64,000 nt of DNA. Source: Armatimonadota bacterium (GTDB lineage Bacteria > Armatimonadota > Fimbriimonadia > Fimbriimonadales > Fimbriimonadaceae). The translations under genes were made by a program, and so were the position numbers. This document shows positions 58,601-64,000 of the stretch, piece after piece (the first letter of the stretch is position 1; each line of letters opens with the position of its first letter). The stretch lies in the NCBI GenBank assembly GCA_025360125.1, contig JANYCU010000041.1:62001-126000 (forward strand), read 5' to 3'. The notes beneath the pieces are model-generated. The model was not told the DNA's origin. It was given only the letters and a program-made list of their open reading frames with translations, and did not search any database.

Positions 58601-59174
58601 CAACCCGGCTCAAACTATCTTTTGCCGAGGCGAGTCGTCGAAGACTTTCGATCTTTCGCGTTCGGTACCGTTGGACACCCGCCGCCTCATCAATCCACCC
58701 TCGGCGATCTTCGGCAGAAGCAGACAAGGCTTGATCGATCTCTTTTTGCCCGACGATCGCATAACCCGCCCGGCCAAGACCGGAGTCGGCCAATAGTTCA
58801 AGAACATCCTTCAATCGGCACGACTGGCGATTGATCGAATAATCAGTGTCTCCGCCCCGGGTCAGTCGGCGGGTAATCCAGACTTCGCTCGCGTCTATCG
58901 GGAGGGTACCGTCTTCGTTATCAAAGCACAGCGAAACTTCGGCAAAGCCAACGGGCTTTCGATTTTCCGATCCGCTAAAGATGACATCTTGCGAGGATGA
59001 AGCCCGAAGGTGCTTGATGCTTCCTTCGCCCAAAGCCCACAGAATCGCGTCAACAAGGTTGGATTTTCCGCATCCATTGGGGCCGACAACGGCAACCACA
59101 CCGCCATCCAAACCGAATTCGGTTTTTTCTGCAAATGTCTTAAACCCGAAGATACGAACGCGCGTCAGCCGCAT
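55671..59174 (-). CDS. smc: Chromosome segregation ATPase SMC
   Basis: 1167 residues, normal for bacterial SMC. Walker A is GPNGCGKSNLVDAI at the N-terminus. Two long coiled coils flank a central hinge (about 500-640) with GLIKGNFESVADAID and ALGAAANDLIVDSD. The ABC signature is LSGGERSLCASAFLFAL and Walker B is PLVVLDEVDAPLD in the last 100 residues. It loads with ScpA and ScpB to organise the chromosome; those genes are not in the window. The frame is intact throughout. The start MRLTRVRIFGFKTFAE is conserved. Adjacent upstream, a plus-strand gene begins 68 bp away. Confidence 0.97.
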   Translation of the reverse strand: MRLTRVRIFGFKTFAEKTEFGLDGGVVAVVGPNGCGKSNLVDAILWALGEGSIKHLRASSSQDVIFSGSENRKPVGFAEVSLCFDNEDGTLPIDASEVWITRRLTRGGDTDYSINRQSCRLKDVLELLADSGLGRAGYAIVGQKEIDQALSASAEDRRGWIDEAAGVQRYRTRKIESLRRLASAKDSLSRVDDIIRELESHREPLREEAEVAIRFKQLDAALREVEIGLLIRDFCAAMHELRNLEEKIANSAGLVERERIIADKLELELGSDSDRIRVLDREIDQTRTSHQEQMTLQERTEANVKITEEKISSLIAQEKNLKEDATTVANRLKEATHDAEVAKKEAATELELLEKIQSESAGASSESKKLSDDLRQAEKSLNEARERKTQRMKWEAEREAQEGRARLLRREISGIDKSLPKLLQEIDVAKQEYTVASAVIGVIEEEIGRLVTAIDEIKREEDRESTKLRESLSERASLEGRRRGIEATLDAHEGLSQGSRAVLEARERGLIKGNFESVADAIDVDKDLSLAIETALGAAANDLIVDSDHEAKAAVQWLKENRAGRCTFQPISLMRRQDVNSEMRKVLSEKGVINRASELVRCEARVLPVIESLLGRIVIVDTIADALKLAKTTGWSRMVTLDGEVIHSSGAVTGGLSQRQGYGVVQRRADLAELEKEIGQLDKLIAGADKRKQDRLRRILENEELLTANREARKEAKEPADEAEQLLRALEEEHRDADRQLSKANHEIDAIEKAKLGGIDDVDTAEFERNRDECLKTLASKSADVEQAEIRLRDAQERTRQAQIRQYAAEKRLESATDAELHRGRRLDNLGPERDKLRQQVDQLKVEAETYAKEKQALMVSLTALTMERRELSERNMVLQESLKNARANVMSLSESNHQNELSRARAETKRATLAERLMDAYALSETDALAQEAMHDVPGDAQSVVGRLRREIKAMGDVNTGAIEAFERLTERFETLSLQRDDILNGIEQVEASIHELDKLTRDRFVTTFDAVREQFSIMFEKLFGGGSASIELTDPQKVLESGVEIEVQLPGKKRQALQLLSGGERSLCASAFLFALLKVKPAPLVVLDEVDAPLDGRNVERFAATLEEFSKTIQFIVITHNPSTIEIAPNWLGVTMQEPGVSTLVPAKLPGSKAVVQHESAIPVL

Positions 59175-59241
59175 AGCTAAATGAAGACTCTAGAATACTA
59201 TGGCGCGAATATTGCATGAACAACTGAAAACAAGGAAAGTT

Positions 59242-59721
59242 ATGGATGTCTCAAAAACCACTCGCGCATTGATTGCAACAATTACCATTGCTACTGTAAG
59301 TCAAAGCTTTGCCCAAGTTGACGCCCGCACGGCAATTCAAGGCAACTACGACAAGGTCTCTCGCCTCTCGATCAAGAAAGACATCACCCGGCTCGAGAAG
59401 ACGATTCGCCGAAACGCAGCATCAAATTTTCACACCATCGACTCGATGCAGAACACGCTGGACCTTAGCGCAACGGTTCGACAAAACACCGACCAACTAT
59501 CCAAGGTTGCAAAATTCAACTCCAACACGAACAAGATCGTCGGCATCAAAGCCAAGGGCCGCGACCTTGTTTGCACCGTGCAAACCAACTTTGACCTCAT
59601 CATGTCTGACAAAAAGAAAACCCGAGTGACGGGCAACGTCGTAAGCGAGGACACCTGGATCAAGACGATGAAGGGTTGGAAGATTAAGCAGAGCAAGGTC
59701 GTCAAAGAATCGTCGCTTTAA
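59242..59721 (+). CDS. Secreted NTF2-like (SnoaL/DUF4440-type) protein, paralog 1
   Basis: 159 residues from ATG 59242 (AAGGAAAG just ahead; an earlier in-frame ATG lies 14 codons upstream). A signal peptide ALIATITIATVSQSFAQ is visible. The mature protein reads like a cystatin/NTF2-like domain: IQGNYDKVSRLSIKKDI, an alpha helix, then VCTVQTNFDLIM and EDTWIKTMKGWKIKQSKVV. It shares this order with the next gene. Such domains bind small ligands or act as small exported enzymes; function is unknown. Confidence 0.7.
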   Translation: MDVSKTTRALIATITIATVSQSFAQVDARTAIQGNYDKVSRLSIKKDITRLEKTIRRNAASNFHTIDSMQNTLDLSATVRQNTDQLSKVAKFNSNTNKIVGIKAKGRDLVCTVQTNFDLIMSDKKKTRVTGNVVSEDTWIKTMKGWKIKQSKVVKESSL

Positions 59722-59750
59722 GCTTTACAGTCGCCCGAATTTAGGTTAAG

Positions 59751-60251
59751 ATGGGCGATATGGTCCGTTTCCTTCGCCTTGGCTCCTTGGTAGGAATTCT
59801 ATGTCTTTCTGTGGCTTGCCTTGCCTTAGATAAGACAATCAAAGAATCCTACGAACGGGTCCAAACCGCGACCCTCAAAAAGGACGTGGTCGCGATGAAG
59901 CAGATTTGGAAGGATTACGTCGATCCCAATTGCGTGGAGGATCGAAACGGCAAGAAGACGACGGCCGCACAAATGATCCAGTCGTTTGAACGGCAGATGA
60001 AGCTGATCAAGAAGGTCAATGCCTGCAAAATCGAGGTGACGAATTCGAAGTCGAAGGGTGGCAAGGTTGTCTGCACCGTCGAAACCAAGCAGTCCTTCGT
60101 CATTGCTGTCAAGGGAAAAGACAGCGTCTTTGATGTTATTTCTGTGGTCGAAGACACCTGGCAGAAGGTGAACGGAAAATACAAAATCATCGGAATGAAG
60201 TCCATCAAAGACACCTTAAAACAAGACGGAAAACTTGTCTCCGGTGGATAG
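59751..60251 (+). CDS. Secreted NTF2-like protein, paralog 2
   Basis: 166 residues, with a signal-like LVGILCLSVACLAL. The same scaffold as paralog 1: IKESYERVQTATLKKDV, VVCTVETKQSFVI, then VEDTWQKVNGKYKIIGMKSIKD. Sequence identity is modest, so the duplication is old. The ATG at 59751 or the in-frame ATG at 59760 may be used. Gene spacing (29 bp) suggests one transcript with paralog 1. Function unknown. Confidence 0.7.
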   Translation: MGDMVRFLRLGSLVGILCLSVACLALDKTIKESYERVQTATLKKDVVAMKQIWKDYVDPNCVEDRNGKKTTAAQMIQSFERQMKLIKKVNACKIEVTNSKSKGGKVVCTVETKQSFVIAVKGKDSVFDVISVVEDTWQKVNGKYKIIGMKSIKDTLKQDGKLVSGG

Positions 60252-60375
60252 CCTCCCCAAACGTCAGAACTTTGGGACTAAAAACCATCTTCTCCCAAGA
60301 CTTGCAACCTATCGCTGGGTTCAACCGAATGTGTATAATCGGAAGACTAACTCTTTTCTGGAAATTTGAAACTCA

Positions 60376-61185
60376 ATGAATCGCCTTATTAACTGGATAA
60401 AAGGTCTGTTTAACCGGACCATGGACAAACTCGAAGATCCCGAGATGATGCTCGAGCAAGCAAAACGGGATATGCAGGTCACGCTGCAGAGCAACCAAGA
60501 GAAGGCAGTTCAGGCCATCACCCAGAAGAACATGCTCGAGAACTTGCTGAACGACCAAAAGCGAAAGTCTCAAACCCTTGAGACTCAAGCAACGATGGCT
60601 CTCAAGCAAGATAAGCGCGACATGGCAACTCAGCTCATGCGCGAAAAGATGAATGTTGACGCCAGCATTGCCAATGTTCAAACAAGCTATGACCAAGCCG
60701 TCGCCACCGTTGAGCAAATCAAGATCGGCATCAAGCGACAACAAGAAGAAGTCCGCAAAAAGACCGCCGAAGCTATGGTGCTCAAAACCCAATGGAAACA
60801 GGCTCAAATTCAGAATTCCATCACGAAGGCTTTAGACGGTCTCACGTTCGAAAACCAATTTGAAGGATTTGGCGCAGTTACCGACAAGATTCGAGAAAAG
60901 CAAAGCGAGGCATCAGCCCGACAAGAAATGCAAAACGAATCGTTAGCCGGAAAGATGATGCAGCTTGAAGATTCCTCGCGAGACATGGAAGCCGAATCTG
61001 AACTCGAAAAACTCGAGCAACGACTTGGACTGAAGCCAGCCGCAACAACCGTTGATGCCACTCAAACGGTCTCCGTGACTGACGCAACCGTAGCGACTGG
61101 TACTCCTGCCGCACCGGGTGCAACTCAAGGCGAAGCAGAAAAGGCACTTGAAGATTTGGAAAAGCGACTAAACAGCGGAAATTAA
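60376..61185 (+). CDS. PspA/IM30 (Vipp1-type) membrane-remodelling protein
   Basis: 269 residues. The N-terminus MNRLINWIKGLFNRTMDKLEDPEMMLEQ is the amphipathic helix plus PspA motif. A long helical region follows (KRDMATQLMREKMNVDASI, QQEEVRKKTAEAMVLKTQW), and the C-terminal tail is flexible with Ala/Thr/Pro and a short LEDLEKRL helix. The family assembles into ESCRT-III-like rods or rings and protects the inner membrane. A TATAAT at 60334-60339 may be its -10 box. No PspB/C or PspF partner is adjacent. Confidence 0.9.
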   Translation: MNRLINWIKGLFNRTMDKLEDPEMMLEQAKRDMQVTLQSNQEKAVQAITQKNMLENLLNDQKRKSQTLETQATMALKQDKRDMATQLMREKMNVDASIANVQTSYDQAVATVEQIKIGIKRQQEEVRKKTAEAMVLKTQWKQAQIQNSITKALDGLTFENQFEGFGAVTDKIREKQSEASARQEMQNESLAGKMMQLEDSSRDMEAESELEKLEQRLGLKPAATTVDATQTVSVTDATVATGTPAAPGATQGEAEKALEDLEKRLNSGN

Positions 61186-61194
61186 TTTTCCGCT
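61174..61194 (+). terminator. Short hairpin at the end of the PspA gene
   Basis: AGCGGAAA and TTTCCGCT are perfect 8-bp inverse arms around TTAAT; the stop codon lies within the loop. There is no long U-run, so termination is weak at best. Confidence 0.35.
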
Positions 61195-61226
61195 CACGCT
61201 TTCTGTTGTTCAAGTAATCTATCTAT

Positions 61227-61946
61227 ATGGCATCAGCCGACCTCACGAGGCTCTACAAGCTACATCTCATCGACGTTGGCATTCTTGAAATCAAGAAGAA
61301 GGCCGTCTCGCTGGAGGCAGGTAAACGACATCAGGCTGAACTGGAAGCATTGACTGCCCAGTTCAAAAAGGTCGAGGCCGCTTTTCACCAAATTCACGGT
61401 GAACAGAAAGACATCGAGCTCAGTAATCAGCAAATCGACGATAAAGTGAAGTCGATCGATAACCTGCTGTTTGGCGGTTCCATCAAGAATTCCAAAGAGA
61501 TTGAGTCCTACGAAGCTCAAAAGAAATCGCTGGCCAAGCAAAAATCCGGAAACGAAGATCGGTTGCTCGAAGTTTGGGACAAAGTCTCGGTCGCCGAATC
61601 CGCATTCAAAGCAGAAAAGAAGACCCTCGACGAAAGAACCAAAGCTTTCGAAGAATGGAAAGCCAAAGCCACCATCTTCAAAGGTCAACTTGAATCCAAA
61701 TACAAAGAACTCATGACCCTGCGCCCGAACGCCGCCAAGGGGATTGACCCAACTCTCATCGCAAAATATGAAGCGACAAAGCAACAACACCACGGAATCG
61801 GTGTCGCCCTCGTCACAAAGCAACAAACCTGTGAAGAATGCGGAACTAAAGTCTCTGACAAGAGTATTGAATCAATTAAGGATGATCGTATCGTGAATTG
61901 TGAGGAGTGCCATCGAATTTTGTACTGGACGGGTGGAATCGTTTGA
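61227..61946 (+). CDS. CT398-type coiled-coil zinc-ribbon protein
   Basis: 239 residues. A long helical hairpin (about 1-180) has repeated Lys/Glu heptads and ends in a C4 zinc ribbon: CEEC about 20 residues before CEEC, at residues 205-235. This is the CT398/CdsZ architecture, which in chlamydiae contacts type III secretion and sigma-54 proteins and elsewhere is of unknown function. The last codons overlap by four bases (TTGA) with the downstream lipoprotein, so translation is coupled. Confidence 0.82.
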   Translation: MASADLTRLYKLHLIDVGILEIKKKAVSLEAGKRHQAELEALTAQFKKVEAAFHQIHGEQKDIELSNQQIDDKVKSIDNLLFGGSIKNSKEIESYEAQKKSLAKQKSGNEDRLLEVWDKVSVAESAFKAEKKTLDERTKAFEEWKAKATIFKGQLESKYKELMTLRPNAAKGIDPTLIAKYEATKQQHHGIGVALVTKQQTCEECGTKVSDKSIESIKDDRIVNCEECHRILYWTGGIV

Positions 61947-62626
61947 AGCTGACTGCCCTACTTGGGTTGATCAGTTTTGTCCTGCTCGGTTGCGCAAAGT
62001 TTCCGGCTAGCATCTCACCAGATTCGACCCGGGTCATCTTTCGAATGACCGTACGAGGCCAAATCCGAAGCGATTACGTCTACGTCTTCCCAATCAGAAC
62101 GTCAATCGACCCAAACCCGCAAGGTGATGGGCCAACTCCGGCCCTGCAGTACCCTACTCCTAACGGGTTTGTTACTGGCAACCTTCAGTACTTCGTGTTG
62201 TGGACGCCCGACACTCAGCAGTACACCCTTTACAAATTTACTGACAGCACGCTGACGTTTTATACCGCGATTGGCGTTCCCATCAATACCCTCGATGCGA
62301 CCACAGGATCAAAGACCCTCGGATTTGAACTTTCGCTAGAACAGCTTGTCGAAACCCCTGGCACATCAAACCAACTTCAGGTGCTCCAAGTAAATTTCTT
62401 GACCATGAGCGCAAAGCTCAATCAAAGCAATGGAACAAGCCGAAGGATAGACTGCTTGGGCAACACCAACCTGTTGACCGACTTTAACGAGCCAGTCAAG
62501 ATTCCGCTGGCCACAACCGGACTGTATGATAACCAACGCTTCAACTTCCTCGAACCAATCGATCCTGACTGCTCAGATCCTGATCTCGACATCTCGGATT
62601 GGTCCGTCGAGGTTCGCCGACAGTGA
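61943..62626 (+). CDS. Small envelope lipoprotein
   Basis: 227 residues from TTG 61943, which overlaps the preceding stop (TTGA) and has GGGTGG about 7 bases upstream. The frame is open for another 12 codons upstream but would lack a signal. Lipobox VLLGC follows a hydrophobic stretch. The mature protein is beta-rich with TSIDPNPQGDG and TGSKTLGFELSLEQL segments; no family is recognised. It is sandwiched between the zinc-ribbon gene and rmlD in one coupled transcript. Confidence 0.65.
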   Translation: MKLTALLGLISFVLLGCAKFPASISPDSTRVIFRMTVRGQIRSDYVYVFPIRTSIDPNPQGDGPTPALQYPTPNGFVTGNLQYFVLWTPDTQQYTLYKFTDSTLTFYTAIGVPINTLDATTGSKTLGFELSLEQLVETPGTSNQLQVLQVNFLTMSAKLNQSNGTSRRIDCLGNTNLLTDFNEPVKIPLATTGLYDNQRFNFLEPIDPDCSDPDLDISDWSVEVRRQ

Positions 62627-63480
62627 GGGTACTGGTTCTCGGGGCCAACGGAATGTTGGGATCCGACCTCGTACGCATTCTAAGCGAGCGCAACCACAAA
62701 GTAACCGCATTTGCATCAAAGGATTTGGACATCACCGATGAACGCGCGGTACGAGAGCATCCCGCCCTGAGCAAAAAGAACCAAGAGTGGGTCATCAATT
62801 GCGCCGCTTATACTGAGGTCGATCGGGCCGAAGAAGAACCAGAGATTGCCAGAGACGTCAACGAAGAAGGAGTCTTTAATCTCGCGGCTAGGTTAGAACG
62901 TGGTCCACGATTCTTCCACTTCTCAACCGACTTTGTGTTCGACGGAACCAAGGGCTCCCCGTATATCGAGTCGGACCCAATATGCCCACTTGGGGAATAT
63001 GGCATGTCCAAAGCCGAAGGCGAACGGTACGCCGAGGCGATGACCGAAGACGCGATTATATTCCGGACGTCTTGGCTCTATGGCCCAAACGGCAAATGCT
63101 TCCCTCGAACCATCATCCAAGCTCACGATGCCGGGAAAACACTGCGAGTGGTGAACGACCAGGTCGGATGCCCGACCTACACCGTCGATCTCGCCGTTGC
63201 GTGTGCTGAAGCCATCGAACAGCACTTAAGTTCCGGCATCTACCATGCCTGCGGCCAAGAGGCGATGTCCTGGCAATCATTTGCCGGACAAATCCTCGAA
63301 GCCTGGACGGACCATCCCGTGGAAATCGAAGGGATTTCTACCAGCAAATACCCAACGCCCGCCCGGCGTCCGGCGTATAGCGTTTTAGATACGTCCAAAC
63401 TCGCGGCGACCGGAATCGCTCCGTGGCGACCAACCACCGAGTGCCTCGCTGACTTTTGTTCCAGGCTAAAATCAACCTAA
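62623..63480 (+). CDS. rmlD: dTDP-4-dehydrorhamnose reductase-like protein
   Basis: 285 residues from GTG 62623, overlapping the previous stop (GTGA). Motifs: VLVLGANGMLGSDLVRIL, INCAAYTEVDRAEEEPEIA, FSTDFVFDG, YGMSKAEGE (Tyr-x-x-x-Lys), RTSWLYGPNG and the NDQVGCPTYTVDLA segment. It reduces dTDP-4-keto-rhamnose or a related sugar with NAD(P)H, making a precursor of surface polysaccharide. Other rml genes are not nearby. The frame is intact. Confidence 0.88.
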   Translation: MRVLVLGANGMLGSDLVRILSERNHKVTAFASKDLDITDERAVREHPALSKKNQEWVINCAAYTEVDRAEEEPEIARDVNEEGVFNLAARLERGPRFFHFSTDFVFDGTKGSPYIESDPICPLGEYGMSKAEGERYAEAMTEDAIIFRTSWLYGPNGKCFPRTIIQAHDAGKTLRVVNDQVGCPTYTVDLAVACAEAIEQHLSSGIYHACGQEAMSWQSFAGQILEAWTDHPVEIEGISTSKYPTPARRPAYSVLDTSKLAATGIAPWRPTTECLADFCSRLKST

Positions 63481-63594
63481 GTCAACAGTATTAGTGCGTG
63501 AATTTTTAAGCTTTCGAGAAAGCCAATCACGTTTGGCATTCATTGTGTAGCTACTCATTTCCATAAGGCAAGACGCCTTTAGGAAATTATAAAA

Positions 63595-63909
63595 ATGTTA
63601 CGATGGATCGTTTCTCTCACAGCTCTTATCGCCGTCTCTTCCGTTTTCGCTCAAGGCAGCTCATTCGGCGGACATGATTCACATGACGGTGGCCTCTTTG
63701 GCAAAGACGACAAAGGCAAAGGCGACGACAAGGGCAATATCTTCTGCCCAACTGACGACAAAGGCAAGGACAATTCCTACTGTCCAACCGACGACAAAAA
63801 CTCTTGTCCAAAGCCTCCACCAAATTGCGTACCCGAGCCAGCTTCATTCTTGGCTCTCGGAGTCGGCGGAGTAGGCTTCCTCTTGGCTCGAAAGAAGAAG
63901 AAAGCATAA
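63595..63909 (+). CDS. Short PEP-CTERM surface protein
   Basis: 104 residues with an N-terminal signal. The middle is Asp/Lys/Gly-rich with two CPTDDK units, and the C-terminus is a PEP-CTERM sorting tail: VPEPASFLALGVGGVGFLLA then RKKKKA. In organisms with exosortase this tail is cut during export of surface proteins. The gene has its own terminator. The exact job is unknown. Confidence 0.82.
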   Translation: MLRWIVSLTALIAVSSVFAQGSSFGGHDSHDGGLFGKDDKGKGDDKGNIFCPTDDKGKDNSYCPTDDKNSCPKPPPNCVPEPASFLALGVGGVGFLLARKKKKA

Positions 63910-63940
63910 ACTTTCGACTCAAAGGATAATCGCAAAAAAG

Positions 63941-63976
63941 AATCGGCTTCACCCAATCGGTGAGGCCGATTTTTTG
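63941..63976 (+). terminator. Terminator after the PEP-CTERM gene
   Basis: AATCGGCTTCACC and GGTGAGGCCGATT pair (one G-U) with loop CAATC, followed by TTTTTTG. It lies 31 bases after the stop. Nothing further is recognised to the end of the window. Confidence 0.85.
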
Positions 63977-64000
63977 TTTATGGCAGTCTTCGTTTGAAGT

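Overview
The window looks like chromosome of a diderm, probably an Armatimonadota (Fimbriimonas-like) bacterium. The clues are a prepilin-type secreted protein with an FTLIELLVVIAI leader followed by FPVFAQAK, a PEP-CTERM protein, many lipoproteins, and dispersed housekeeping genes (smc, dnaK, rarA, hfq, smpB, dapF, miaA, apt) mixed with secreted and hypothetical genes. GC content is moderate. GTG and TTG starts are frequent, often inside ATGA, GTGA or TTGA overlaps with the upstream stop. The taxonomic call is an inference, not proven by a marker gene.

Layout. 0-13.6 kb: a partial diacylglycerol-kinase-like gene, Dps, an M1-like metalloprotein, tRNA-Met, two unknown genes, a CPA2 antiporter, a prepilin-type protein, a cysteine-synthase-family enzyme, an M20 amidohydrolase, a GNAT protein, a secreted BNR-repeat protein, a YCII protein and rarA. 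13.6-20.35 kb: an accessory island lying downstream of the 3' end of a tRNA-Leu(CAG). It carries two tyrosine recombinases, small HTH proteins, orphan membrane and lipoproteins, a 13-6-13 bp palindrome like a dif/lox core beside one recombinase, and three copies of a 20-bp repeat. 20.5-23.6 kb: pilB and pilT. 23.7-31.5 kb: a DAACS symporter, a retropepsin-PDZ protein, a TPR membrane protein and a tightly coupled livJ-livH-livM-livG operon without livF. 31.7-39.3 kb: a GH29 fucosidase, an FGE-fold protein, a 2-oxoacid dehydrogenase E1 alpha/beta pair of branched-chain type, a LolA-like/thioredoxin fusion and a GT-C glycosyltransferase-like protein.

39.3-53.4 kb: an ECF sigma factor with an STN-containing partner, a zinc-ribbon membrane protein, an unusually long membrane pyrophosphatase, apt-miaA-hfq-dapF, a PilZ protein, smpB, a two-domain FKBP lipoprotein, an SDR enzyme, a cytochrome c/copper monooxygenase-like protein and dnaK. 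53.4-55.7 kb: an odd accessory pocket in which two diverged copies of a sequence of about 400 bp flank an orphan caspase-like fragment and a lipoprotein. 55.7-64 kb: smc, two related NTF2-like secreted proteins, a PspA/Vipp1 protein, a CT398-type zinc ribbon gene coupled to a lipoprotein and rmlD, and a PEP-CTERM protein.

Functional links: the liv transporter and the branched-chain-type E1 pair suggest branched-chain amino acid use. pilB, pilT, the PilZ protein and the prepilin-like protein belong to type IV pilus or secretion biology. The least explained parts are the tRNA-Leu island, the duplicated pocket at 53.6-55.5 kb and the large insertion in the pyrophosphatase.
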